Source: Paramoeba atlantica (lineage: Eukaryota; Discosea). From it: a DNA stretch of 64,000 nt. Each line of letters begins with the position of its first letter. Position 1 is the stretch's first letter. Shown one piece after another: positions 9,623 to 19,786 of this stretch. The notes beneath the pieces were generated by a model that saw nothing but the letters and a program-made list of their open reading frames with translations, had not been told where the DNA came from and searched no databases. Made by a program: the position numbers and the translations under genes. The DNA lies in contig CDRNVI010000043.1 of the NCBI GenBank assembly GCA_977017575.1, forward strand, positions 558,001-622,000, in the 5' to 3' direction.

Positions 9623-10481
9623 TATACTATAGTATATACTATGAGATACTACTTTTTTGTAGACTGGGTATTTACTAATCGTAATCAACGGACGCATGGA
9701 AAACCTCAAGCAATTCAACGTTCAAGGCAAAGGAAGCAGGAGAATATGCTGAATGCTTCATTCTCCAACAGTTACTTAACAAATCAACCAATAAACTTCC
9801 TTAAAAATCAGGAATTGATTTAGTTTACCACAGCGCAGATGCGCACAGAGAGGTGAAAGGATGCTTATCCTGAGCGAAAGTTGAGTCGAGTGCGTGAAAA
9901 AGTGAGTTGAGGGGTGAAAGGAGTTCAGATCTCGCATTCCGCGCATAAACGCTTCCTCACATATTTTTCATTGGTATATGATGTAAGAAAAGAAACAGAT
10001 CAAGAGCGTGTAGCACGAATATACGAATAAAATTAATATATTGTAGTGTAATAAAAAATACTAAACGTGGCTATTTTCATCAATGCATAAATATTTATTT
10101 ATATGTTATTCTGAATTGATAAAGATACCTGAAGGAATACTTCAAGGACTTACACGACACTGAGTTAAACCACAGAACCCAGTTCCGACGTCAATACATA
10201 GTGCATAATAGTACAATAAACCGTTGCTGTGGACGAAAAAAGTATTTCGCTTGTTGAACACTGAGAAAAAAACCAGAGAAAAATATCTCAGATACGGAGA
10301 AGAAATACCACAAAACGGAGCTCTGGACGTACGAATATTATCGCAATATTACCACATATTCTATTTACCGCAATTCAATTGATATTTACCGCAATGTATA
10401 CCCTGTATGCTACGATACTCTATATGTATGATACTCTGTGCGCCATGTAGTTCGATATTATTTTATATGGAGTGTTCCGCG

Positions 10482-12106
10482 TCAGATCCAGTAGACAATT
10501 AGCCATCGCGTGACCCCGCCAAGTTTGGGAGAAGTGACGGCTCGAATTTCATGAGAATGTGCAATGGATTTCACCACACTAGAACCTTTCGCAATTAGAA
10601 TCTCACATTGGTCTTCTATTTCCAGAGCTTGATTCAGTTCGGCAAACACATCGCGTGCCTTTAAAGATACTTTCGAGAGAGTTTGCAATGCTTCCTTGAG
10701 ATGAGCTATGGTGTCCCTGCGACCCCTCTTGTCAAGTTTTTCGCTGTTCACAGAACGATAAAAAGATTTAAAGTACGATTCAGCTTTTTGAGTCTCTTCG
10801 TCAAAGGCGCTTAATATATCTTCAAGAGCTTTTCCGAAATACTTCCCCTTCTTTGCCCCCACACGGTCCCCTGCATAGAAAATCCTGGAGAAGTATGTTC
10901 TTACTTTCATAATTTGCAGATTTGCGTAGTGCTGCATTGCATCTTTGGCCATATTATGAAACAAGTGTCCGAAGCATGGTAATAGCGCGACACGTGGACA
11001 GTGCTTCGTCACGCCAATTACAATGTTCTCTCGGTCCGTGCTTCCGATAGAGCTGAGGCGCGAGTAAAATTCTTCCTCTGCGGAAAGAAGAGAGTCACGA
11101 ATGCCTAACATAGTGGATTCTATTTCCTGCCTAGCCACATTATTTACTGGGGCTCCGTCTGCCATTATGAATCGCAACTTTAGGAGTCGGCTCTCGGAGA
11201 GGCATGACCGAAGTACTTCTATCAGGGATTGTGCCATCTCGCTACCGTTAAATGATTTGTGCTTAGGGTGGTAGATAGGTGGGAGAATAAAGTGGCGATC
11301 CACAACATACAAAATGGCGATAAGTACATGTTCGCTAAGAACCCTGTCAACTCCACCGTCGATGGCGAGGACAAAGAATTTAGCTCCATCTATGGTTCGT
11401 CGAATGTCTTCCCAGATCATGTCGGCAATTCGACGTTCACTGATATGAAATTCGCGAGGAGAAGGAAGGATCGATGCAGCTTCTGAAGGATGTATGTCGA
11501 GGGGAAATTCTTGAAATAAGTTCTTTACGCACTCGAGGAATCCTTCGGTAGAAAGATTGCTCTGAGCTGCGAAACATGGGAGAGCTTCGGAGATGTACTC
11601 CTCTAGCGACTTGGGATTTGCAACTTCACTGGAGTCTTCTATCCCCTGCTGCGCCTTCGAGCAGCACTCTTTCAAATGTTTATAACAAAAATTTCCCCCT
11701 TGCTATGGGTCACCCACCCACATACTTTACATCGAACATGCTGTGAGTGGCCCATAGCATCATTCCGGATGCCTGAGACGTTTTTCCGAGCCCACTCGAG
11801 GCACAATTTTCCAGAAGACTCAACGCCGAGATCGCATCGCTCGTACGTTAATTGCTGCTGTCGACGGAGGCTTCCACAAGCGAGTGGATCGTTCCCGCAG
11901 TTGCTTTTTCTCTTTCTCTGGAGAGCATTCTCCTCTTCAAGCGGAGAGAGGGACGCACTTAACGGTACTTGGGAAGGTGTCTCCTCTAACTGTGACGTAA
12001 TTGCGGATACTCTCTCGCGATGCTCCCGTGCTGACGGTCGCTTTCTTGTGTTTTCAGGGGTGGGGGTTGAAGGTGCGCTTTCCGAGTTCTTTGAACGTTG
12101 CGTCAT
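10482..12106 (-). pseudogene. hAT transposase with BED-type N-terminus, broken
   Basis: Two minus-strand frames meet at 11,672-11,675. The upstream one (144 codons) has a Ser/Pro/Arg-rich head and ends in CKVCGWVTHSKG. Reading on in the next frame gives a HLKECC stretch, so a C-x2-C...H BED-like finger is split by one frameshift. The downstream 397 codons show hAT landmarks: VLAIDGG (first catalytic Asp region), RFIMADGAPVN (second Asp), LLPCFGHLFHNMAKDA (CxxH block) and TRWLIVYW near the stop. The C-terminal dimerisation region of roughly 200 residues is absent. This is the cargo of the hAT-1 element and is unlikely to be active. A mirror frame at 11,676-12,110 on the plus strand is a shadow. 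Confidence 0.8.
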
Positions 12107-12346
12107 TTAAAACAGTGAGTGACAAGGTGATTAAAGGAAGTGATAAGGTGTAAACAAAAAGGCTGAGCAATACTTGTGTACCAGTCCTAAATGTCGCAAT
12201 AAAGACAAATCTTTCCATTCATATACAGGGAAAAACTACATTTCTATAGACACTTAATAAGATTATAGACACCTTCGAAAAGTAGTATCTCATAGTATAC
12301 ATAGTATTGTATACTATAGTATATACTAAAATACTAGTTAGACTAT

Positions 12347-12660
12347 GACCCTGAGTGCTTCGCATCCACTCCTCAAAATTTAGGTCATGACTCTTTTTTC
12401 AAGTGCGTGAGGGCCGAGGAGTAGGAGACTCGAAAAAAAAGGGTTTCTTCGCGCCTGCTTCGCAGACTTGTCATTTGAAATTATGCATCACGAATTTTAA
12501 CAAAGTGTAAAGCAACAAACTCCGCCTGGCTTTCGTCGTTCCGTCGCATATTTGGTATTTCTGAGAAATAAAAAAAATAAAGTTTTATATACATGTACAG
12601 TATTTAAAATTTTATAGTACTATAAAAGTACTATAGTTTTTAAAGTTTTAGGGACCCCTG
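12347..12660 (-). mobile_element. hAT family 2 remnant, right end
   Basis: Matches 28,078-28,313, the right end of a complete hAT-2 copy. The match starts at GAGTGCTTCGCATCCACTCC and ends GGGACCCCTG, the inverted terminal repeat. Minus-strand codons near 12,355-12,390 again read NFEEWMRSTQ. It carries an extra roughly 60-bp segment near 12,440-12,520 that the other copy lacks. From 12,661 to 12,778 there is only AT-rich flank. Confidence 0.75.
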
Positions 12661-12778
12661 AAATAAATGACAAAAAATTACGAGTTTTTAAATGTTAGGG
12701 TGCATTTTTGCCGAAATACTGCCCGAATGTTTTCGTACACCACTCTCGCAACAACTTGCAGATTACAATTCAGAACGG

Positions 12779-13519
12779 TTAACCGTTTTGCGGGTAGAAC
12801 CTTACATTCGCAGGGATTGCTTTACTAACATTTGAAAACGAATTCGATGTTAGATCAAGGATTTGCATTCCTCTAGGAAGTGTCCATAAATCGATTGGGC
12901 CGTGCAATGCGTTGTTATTTAAATAAACGTATTGTAGTTCTGATGTGAATGTAGTCGTGTTTACCTGACCGAAAAATCGGTTGCGGCTTACATTAAGTAC
13001 ACGTAACTTAATAGCCCCTTGTGTGGGCTTAGGAAACGTAATTGGCCCAGAAAACTTATTGTAGCTTATGTCGCAGTGCAGCAGAGTTGAAGGTAAATCG
13101 GCAAGGGGAAAACATCCATGGAATTCGTTGTTTTTCAGATCAAGAAAGCGCAGATCAGCGGGCATTGCACACACAGATACTTCACCTTGAAATCTATTTT
13201 CGCTAAGATCAAGAAAAAGAAGAGTGTGTGGAAGGAATGACCAACTAAGGTTACCTGTTAGCATTCTTTTTGACCAGTTCACATCAGTCACGCGGAACGA
13301 AGCGTCACATTGTACGCCTTTCCATGAGCAAGCAGAAATAGCAGAACTCCAAGTAGAGTTGATCTTATTCAGGCCCTTAATAAAGCGCTCCAAGTTGTGT
13401 TCCGGCGGAAACACGCCGGAATGCACTTTACCCAAACGAAGCCTCGTATTGTGTTCCTGCTGGTCTGATGACGTCAATCCCAAACAAATGAAGGCTTTAG
13501 CGAGCTGTACACACACCAT
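12779..13519 (-). CDS. Leucine-rich-repeat protein, probably secreted or surface
   Basis: 246 residues. Residues about 64-72 (CSWKGVQCD) match the plant-type LRR N-terminal cap, W-x-G-V-x-C. Five or six repeats of about 22 residues follow, each with LxFLDLxxNxFxG or a close form (LLFLDLSENRFQG, LRFLDLKNNEFHG, LLHCDISYNKFSG, LRVLNVSRNRFFG, LQYVYLNNNALHG, MQILDLTSNSFS). The short N-terminus (MVCVQLAKAFICLGLTSS) is hydrophobic and could be a signal peptide. There is no transmembrane anchor, kinase or GPI-like tail. The function is probably protein binding, partner unknown. It is a single exon and lies just outside the hAT debris. Confidence 0.8.
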   Translation of the reverse strand: MVCVQLAKAFICLGLTSSDQQEHNTRLRLGKVHSGVFPPEHNLERFIKGLNKINSTWSSAISACSWKGVQCDASFRVTDVNWSKRMLTGNLSWSFLPHTLLFLDLSENRFQGEVSVCAMPADLRFLDLKNNEFHGCFPLADLPSTLLHCDISYNKFSGPITFPKPTQGAIKLRVLNVSRNRFFGQVNTTTFTSELQYVYLNNNALHGPIDLWTLPRGMQILDLTSNSFSNVSKAIPANVRFYPQNG

Positions 13520-14088
13520 AAATTTATTAACTGGTTAGGAAAAAATTCAATGAATCATAAATAAGGCTTCGAAAACTGAAGAGACTTTCGTGTTCGTGCA
13601 TAAAAGTAAACGGCGCGAAAATGTTTTTTTAATCAGCAAAGAAATTTACCGTATATCCCCCCGCCCGCCTAGTACTGGAAGCGTACGATAGTAATCCTGT
13701 GTCTGTATAGTCTATAGATACTGTAGGAATCCTTTTCTGGATTTTCCTTTTGCCTTTTTCTTGACCGGGGGATATCGCTTTACAATAAAGTGAAAATATG
13801 AATTTTTCGACTTCTCTATGGTGGGCGAAGGAAAATCGAATTTTTGTACACAATTTAAGGTCTCGGAACAAATCAAGGCAGCTCGAGTGAAAAAGACAGC
13901 GGATTCGGGACGATTGGGTCGAAAAAGGCGGTACGCGAAATTTTCCTAAATCGAACAAAGTATGCCTGCAGAGGGGTATAAAAAGCTGCCGAGGGGTGTG
14001 TACTGTATAATCCTCCCCTTAAAGGGTGACCGTAAATTTCATCTAAAAACTCAAATATGTGTACTAACAAGCCCGACGAATAATTTCT
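13520..14088. other. Intergenic, no gene recognised
   Basis: The longest frame (13,629-13,958, minus, 109 codons) has no motif and a random-looking composition. A C-rich stretch with CCCCCCGCCCGCC lies near 13,655. Nothing else supported. Confidence 0.4.
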
Positions 14089-14994
14089 TTATTGCAAGCG
14101 GTTCCTCGTTCCTCTTTTATCTTTAGCTTGAAGGTCAGAAGTATTAAATGCAGTTTTGTTTTTTTCGGGGGATACCGAAAAAGGAGCGAATGAACGATGC
14201 ATTGCTGTGGTAACACGATTCTGTATAGTCTGGCCGTGCTGACTTGAATTCTCAACCGAGGATGCGTCTGGCTTCGAAAGAATTACGCTATTCCGAGAAT
14301 TCAAAGTACGTCGTTTGCCCCAAACTATGATGGAAAACCTTTCCGTAATCATTGCATTGTCCATCGGAACGCCATGAAGAAACGCGTCGTTCACTTTGCT
14401 TGAAAACGCGAAGCAGTCACCATTGCGCTGCGGAAACGAAAATTTCGAATTGGTATCTTCATGGAGAAAACTTAGCTTTCTAGTTGCGCCTAATGATATG
14501 CCTATCGTAAAGTCTTCTTTGACTTCCTTGGTCGCGCTACTGTAAGCATGACTGTCACGATGAAATGTTTTCCAATGTGTGCCATCCGGGTAATAATTCA
14601 ATCGCGATGCAAATCCATCTACATCAAAGTACTTCTTCATAATTGCCACAATGCTTTGAAATGTAGGAGAAAATGTGGGATCCTCATGCCTCATGTGACG
14701 GCTCCAATTAATCATGCCTGTGGACGTCTTTTCGGTATCAAGTGACTGTATTTGACTCGCATGCTCCAATAGCTCTTCCTTTAATGTACGAAAGATAGTG
14801 GTATCCCGTTCTAAGCAAATGAAATCTCGAAGGTAGACGCAGTTTCCCCCAAGCGTGTTAGAGACTGCGTCCTGTAAATCAGCATGAGCTTGCGAAAATT
14901 CGGATTTCTGAAGTTTTGCGATGTATTGTGATGCGAGATTTACCCTTTCTTTATGGAAATCAAAGGAAATAGGCATGAGGGCATGTACCATCAT
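14089..14994 (-). CDS. AlkB-like 2-oxoglutarate/Fe(II) dioxygenase
   Basis: 301 residues. The metal triad is readable: H145 and D147 in WKTFHRDSHAYS, and H207 in AFLHGVP. R219 in ERFSIIVWGKRR is the 2-oxoglutarate-binding Arg. Supporting strands are RLNYYPDG just before and FTIGISLGATRKLSFLHED between. The NYYPDG..W..FH-D-SHAY form belongs to the AlkB-like 2OG-Fe(II) oxygenase family found across protists, fungi and algae. Substrate cannot be read from sequence; alkylated nucleic acid or protein oxidation is possible. The last 70 residues are Ser/Lys-rich and probably disordered. Start at a double Met. Single exon. Confidence 0.88.
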   Translation of the reverse strand: MMVHALMPISFDFHKERVNLASQYIAKLQKSEFSQAHADLQDAVSNTLGGNCVYLRDFICLERDTTIFRTLKEELLEHASQIQSLDTEKTSTGMINWSRHMRHEDPTFSPTFQSIVAIMKKYFDVDGFASRLNYYPDGTHWKTFHRDSHAYSSATKEVKEDFTIGISLGATRKLSFLHEDTNSKFSFPQRNGDCFAFSSKVNDAFLHGVPMDNAMITERFSIIVWGKRRTLNSRNSVILSKPDASSVENSSQHGQTIQNRVTTAMHRSFAPFSVSPEKNKTAFNTSDLQAKDKRGTRNRLQ

Positions 14995-16140
14995 TAATAG
15001 AAAATAGGAATGAAAAAGCCAAACTTGCGGTAAAAGCTCTACTATTGTATAGCAATCTTTCTTATACTTATCAACATCTGACTACGTCAATAGAGCCCGC
15101 CCTGCAAGTGAGCGAACATTCGAGGTGGGAGCCCGCGGCTCGCTACCTACCTCCTGTCGGACCCTTAATGTCCTCTTTGACGAGGACACAAATCTTGCAG
15201 AAAAATGTCGACAAAGTCTATTGCAGACCGGCCTTTGAGACAGTTTCATTATCTGGCAGAGTCGAGAATCTGCCGTTTGGACAGAAGCGCGTGCTTAGCG
15301 TCTGTGAAAGGCAGGCCTGGGGAGCGTCATATGCGCCCCCCAGACTTATCTACATATTCTCTGTCTTTTGAAGGCATGATAAACTAAAATTCCTCTACAA
15401 AGACTAATATGAATAAATAGAGGAAGTTTCCGTCCTCTGTTTCGACATCAGTTCTTACTGTTTCATCAGATCATGGCTGATATGTAAGGATTAAGACTAT
15501 AGATGCATCATAGCAATTAGTGAGAAGGATGAATTTTAAAAGCGGTAACACTCCAAAGCTTCGTAGAGAATGATGTCTTTTTTTCACACGGAATGATTAC
15601 CGTAGACACCCCAGTATGAGACCTCAAATTACGACAGATTTATCTCGGGAAGCTGGGTGGCTGGGGGGGGCTGAGGGGGCGCGGTGGCGGGGTGGCTGGA
15701 TGCGTCAAGGTGGCTGGGCGGGGGCATGGCTGAGCGCACACAACATTTGGCAAATATCGGTCAGCGCGCTAATACCAAAAGCAGCAAATACCGGTCAGCG
15801 CGCTAAAGCCTATTATGTCATGCAACTCACTTTGGCTTTCTTCTTTTACCAACAAAATTTTATATCCCCCCTAGGCCCACCGGATGCCTACCCCCTAACA
15901 CCACGGCGGTACCAATCTTGTACCGCGGCCTGAATGATCTGGGCATTGCCTTTCTGGATGGCCACCCCTATGGCCATCAACAGGTGAGAGAGGCACCCGT
16001 TTCTGTCAGAAGAGTGGGCCTTCGCCACCTTCCAGGGTCTGGGGGCCCGGAATCCCTTTAGGCATATCTCTTCGGGCATATCCCTTCGGGCATATCCCTT
16101 TAGGCAGGGAAGGGGCGAATGGTGCAGGTATCCTGTTTCA
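14995..16140. other. Gene-free stretch with G-rich tract and tandem repeats
   Basis: No gene recognised. 15,654-15,728 is very G-rich with repeated GGTGGCTGG (quadruplex potential on the plus strand). The 22-bp direct repeat CAAATA-C/T-CGGTCAGCGCG occurs at 15,751 and 15,784. 16,055-16,110 holds about four 14-bp units of CTTCGGGCATATCC or its variant. A small hairpin (GGCGGTAC...GTACCGCGG) is at about 15,903. Confidence 0.5.
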
Positions 16141-16411
16141 AGAAGTTATGGATGCTTTTGAGACTCATTGGCGCAACACTCTTGGAGTCTCAATCTGTAC
16201 GCTTCAGGTGGATTGCGTAATCCGTGCAGTGCGAAGGTAAACTTGTTCTTGACTTTCATCAACACAAAGACATCTCTACAACCAGGCCAGCTATTGTTAC
16301 TTTTTGGGGACATCGCCAGTAGTCCTTGTGCTGGTCAAATTGACCGAGGCAGAGGACTACACCACAAAATCGTGTCCAAGTTCATACATGATTAGGAATA
16401 AATTTGGTTTG

Positions 16412-16640
16412 ATGCAGGTTGATGAAATCTTCATCGAGAAAAGGAAATATCACCATGGAAAGCGATAGCGGCATATTGTAGTTCGTCGGCATGACTGAGA
16501 TAATCGGACGGGAAATCGGCCGCACCCGTTGGAAGTTGTTTTCCTGCAAAGATCCAGAAACACTTCACGCATTCATCGGTCCACATCTGTATAGTGCGCG
16601 TTAGACTCATGAAGGGTTGCCAGACGTGTTAGTTTCGGCT
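16412..16640 (+). pseudogene. Merlin (IS1016-like) transposase fossil, copy 1
   Basis: The frame opens MQVDEIFIEKRKYHHGKR, the first-Asp block of Merlin/IS1016 transposases (typically V-D-E-S-x-x-G-R-R-K-Y-x-x-G). It stops soon after and continues in another frame as TEIIGREIGRTRWKLFSCKD then ETLHAFIGPHLY, the expected next strands. It closely parallels the copy at 17,797. At least two frame changes are visible. The 16,141-16,411 stretch before it may be more of the same but I could not align it. Confidence 0.65.
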
Positions 16641-16799
16641 TTCGTGTCTTTCTTGTCCGCCTTCTTCTTCAAACGGCCTGCCTTGAGCAACCTCCTCGAC
16701 ATGAAGAATCCATAAATATCCTCGACGTAAAGAAAATCGGCTTGGGGGTACGTTGGTTGAATTCTCAACGAACGGGATTCCGATTTCTGAAGTCATAAG

Positions 16800-17060
16800 A
16801 ACTGCGGGGTGCGCTCAGAGAGAACTATGTCTGCCACTTCCGCAGGATTGTGTATTCGTTTTCCTGTACTGCGACACGTAGTTTACGTGGAGGCAAGGCC
16901 CAACTGTGAGCGAAGCCCACTTCTGGAAGCAAAAACCCCCTTTGCGAGCAAGGCCCTACTGTGAGCGTAGCCCTGGGACAGAATTATATTTTTGTGGCGA
17001 TCCGCGTGCTCCAGTGTGTGGGTTGCGCACTGAGAACCTGTGTCTGCCACTACCGCCGGA
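16800..17060. repeat. Local direct duplications
   Basis: A roughly 45-bp segment around TGTCTGCCACT-T/A-CCGC is repeated at about 16,808 and 17,022. A 26-bp segment (GCAAGGCCC-A/T-ACTGTGAGCG) is repeated at about 16,893 and 16,949. Arms have a few mismatches. No gene. Confidence 0.6.
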
Positions 17061-17796
17061 TTATATTTTTTGACTATAGAATATCTCCACTTTTCCTTAC
17101 GATAAAATTACATTTCTTTTTGTATCCCTCTGCTTTTCTTCGTTTACCATGGAACTTCGTCTGCTATGAAAGAAGACTATAATGAACAAGACCGACACTC
17201 TCCTGAAATTAATGAGGCCGAGCGACTCATGATGGTGTTCCTTGAGGCGATTGATCGTGTCGTAGAACGTGTTCTACATGAGACAGCATCGCACGAAAAT
17301 AATCCAGAACCTCATATTCAACCCGTTCTTCAAAACGGAGTTTGGCGAAATTTGCATGCCAGACGACTTTGCTCGCGGTGTGCCGGATTGTTTGCGTTCG
17401 GGGGTGGCGAATCATTGGCTGTGCTCCGCAAGGGGAGAATGCGGTAACCTGGATGAGATCACATAGCCTGTTTGAAGATGCCGTCTGTTACTTTCATGGG
17501 GCGGACTATCTCCGAGATATGCCAGGAAAGCCCGATATGATGGTTTGCGACCACCGTCTTCCGCATGAAACCTGAGTCGGGCCCGAGTTAGCAAATTCTC
17601 TCCATTCCTCTCCATACGAACATTATTGACACCTTCCATGCTCTTTCTTCTTTGGGCAGACGCCGCGAACCATTTATGTACTGGGCAGATTTTCCAGAAC
17701 CGTGGAGTGCAACGAATGGTAGCGCAGAAAATTAGCCCATCGCTTGGCAACTCAGCCTTGCATGAGGAGGAGACTTCGAACTACTAATTTGCCAGG

Positions 17797-18090
17797 ATGC
17801 AGGTTGACAAGACGTTTATTGGGAAACGGAAGTACGATCGTGAGACGCGTCAGCGCGAAACAGGCTACTGGTTCGCAACAGATACTGAGCAAGAAGGAAG
17901 AATGATGGGTCTTACCCACTGTAAATTGGTAAAGACTCGGGATCGTGCGACATTGCAAGCTTGGATTCTGTCTCATTTGGCGAGCGCACGCACAGTAGTA
18001 GTGAGTGATGCTGGAAGGCTTATACTAACCTCGGTGAGTTCTGCCGACTTGGTTCATCATACGCTCATTGGCGCAGAGAGATCCCGGTGA
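17797..18090 (+). pseudogene. Merlin transposase, middle segment
   Basis: 97 codons. VDKTFIGKRKY carries the first catalytic Asp (the usual following Glu is Lys here). ETGYWFATDTEQEG fits the next strands and RTVVVSDAGR the second Asp. The frame is cut at about 18,084 by the terminal repeat of an inserted element. IS1016-group transposases use a D-D-E triad; the E is on the piece at 19,330-19,619. Confidence 0.75.
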
Positions 18091-18896
18091 AACTGAACCA
18101 AATTCCGCACTTTTTCTCATTTTTGCAAAATAATTTTTTTTACCAAAGATCTGTCTTTCTTTGATATTGTTTTCACACAAACATAAACTATTGAAGCGAA
18201 TGTCGTGCGAATTTAGTTATTTCTAAACTACTTATCGCTTATTTTAACAAGATGATGCCCTATTTATTGCCTATTTAATACCGTGCTCTGGAGATGTGGG
18301 TTCTTTTGTGGGTGCACCCTAACGATTACATTAATATCTTCGTGAAGTGAATCACAGTGCTCAAAGTGGCTTAAAGATCATCACTTAACCCCTCTAGAGG
18401 GGATACATGATCCCTCTAGAGGGGTACAGGGATGACTCTGGGTGGGCAGTACGTGGTCTGAGATCCTGTGGAACCCGTGGAAAATCGTTCGGTCGATACT
18501 CCCATCCTCAACATCATGGAATTGGAAATCGTACCAAGATGCGGACTAATGGAGCACGGCACAACTTTTCGCCCCAAGGCAAGTACAAGTGGGAGAGTGT
18601 TAGCCACAAACGGCAGTGGTCTACAACTCAAGAAACTCACACCACCACTGGAATCCGCTAATTCCATGGTTAAGCAGAGGTTCAACAGTGAACAGAATCC
18701 AAATCCTCGCAGAGAAATGCACAGGAATTTTGAAGCGAATTTTGAAGAGAATGAGGACAATGTATTGCTCTAATTATTGCTAAATTTGAAGGAGTAGTGT
18801 GCCATCTAAGCAAGAAAAAGGCTCAGAGTTGATGAAGGATGAAATTTTTCGTGAAAACGTTTTGGAGAAAGTGTGGAATTTGGTTCAGTTTAACCG
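18084..18896. mobile_element. Non-autonomous DNA element with about 36-bp inverted ends
   Basis: The left end (GGTGAAACTGAACCAAATTC from 18,086) is mirrored by the right end (GAATTTGGTTCAGTTTAACC, ending 18,895) with about three mismatches over 36 bp. It splits the Merlin transposase. I see no clear target duplication. Inside are two CCCTCTAGAGGGG palindromes (about 18,390 and 18,412) and a 101-codon frame without known motif. Confidence 0.75.
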
Positions 18897-19786
18897 ATAT
18901 TCCCCTTAATACAATGGACGGTATCATCGGTACATGATCCGCCCATAACGGATGTCGCCAAAGGGGGTTCGACACGGACTCTGTCGGTAGAGAGGTCCAG
19001 GCAACTCGCCTCTCTTTACGCGGCCGGAGGGGCGCACTTCAACCAACCACTGCCTCGCGATAATGCAAGGCAGTCACGCCCAGTGGTTCTCAAGGGAGGC
19101 CACCATGGTGCGTAGCTCCCAGGAGAAAAAAACGCGAGAAGGAGAAAGCCAGGGAGGGAAGTAACCTTACTCGAGGAGTGAGTCGGGGAGCGGTGAAGAG
19201 TTGGAAGTACATCCCCTACTTCCACGACAAGAGGTACAGTCCCTGCTAGCCGTCAGCCGGGCTTTTAAAAAGAAAATGTATGCCCGTTTCCGGGAAAAGA
19301 AAGGAAGGGCTAGCAAAATGTACCAACAAGGTACAGAAATTGTATCTTTATCATTAACGTTTATGCTATGGATCACAGCAAGGAATTTTTCACCTATCAA
19401 GGGTACCACACCAATCATGCGGAGGGTGTGCACGGTACCTTAAAGGGGTGGGTGAAACGGCAACACTACAACTTCGGTTCGAAACCTATGGACTTACAGC
19501 GAAATGTCACCCTTCAGTATGTAAAGTTTGGAAACATACATCACGCTCGTGAACAGGCATGGCACCTCCGCATGCAAAACATTATTCTTTGCGTCAAAAA
19601 GCCACTACGGTGCATTTAATCGCGATTGGAATGGGGAAGATTTGAGTGAGAGTAGCGGGACCGATTCGGAATGAGAAATTTTTAATGGTTTCGGTTTAGT
19701 ACTCAACGAACTCCCGGATTTTCGTTGAGAACTCAAAGAACGTATCCCCAACCCAAATCGGCTATCAACTTCAACATAAAGAAAAT

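Larger units (their letters stand above)
8788..12346 (-). mobile_element. hAT family 1 element, 3.56 kb, carrying a mariner insertion
   Basis: The ends are inverted: ATAGTCTAACTAGTAT at 8788 and its complement ending at 12,346. Similarity extends to about 70 bp once the mariner at 8842-9622 is removed. The flanks GACCCTGC (8780-8787) and GACCCTGA (12,347-12,354) look like an 8-bp hAT target duplication with one change. It inserted into another hAT (family 2). It contains a minus-strand transposase gene at 10,482-12,106. The stretches 9625-10,481 and 12,107-12,280 are AT-rich and gene-free. Confidence 0.8.
17166..19619 (+). mobile_element. Merlin (IS1016-like) transposon, copy 2, interrupted
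   Basis: The pieces of one transposase lie in order. 17,166-17,560 is a weakly preserved N-terminal part with a C-x2-C. 17,797-18,090 begins MQVDKTFIGKRKYDRETRQR and ends in VVVSDAGRL, the first and second Asp regions. 19,330-19,619 reads MDHSKEF, GYHTNHAEGVHGTLKGW and an intact-looking tail, the third acidic block (E in NHAEG). An inserted element at 18,084-18,896 and GC-rich unrelated DNA (18,900-19,330) separate the second and third pieces. Several frame changes. Ends of the element not located. Confidence 0.75.

Noticed and set aside
10482-11675. Domesticated hAT transposase serving as a host gene
   Set aside because: It lies within clear inverted ends, is frameshifted in its zinc finger and lacks the C-terminal dimerisation region.
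11676-12110. 144-codon plus-strand frame
   Set aside because: Exact mirror of the hAT transposase N-terminal frame on the other strand; no motif of its own.
13629-13958. 109-codon minus-strand frame between the LRR and dioxygenase genes
   Set aside because: No motif, random-looking composition, and mixed with low-complexity sequence.
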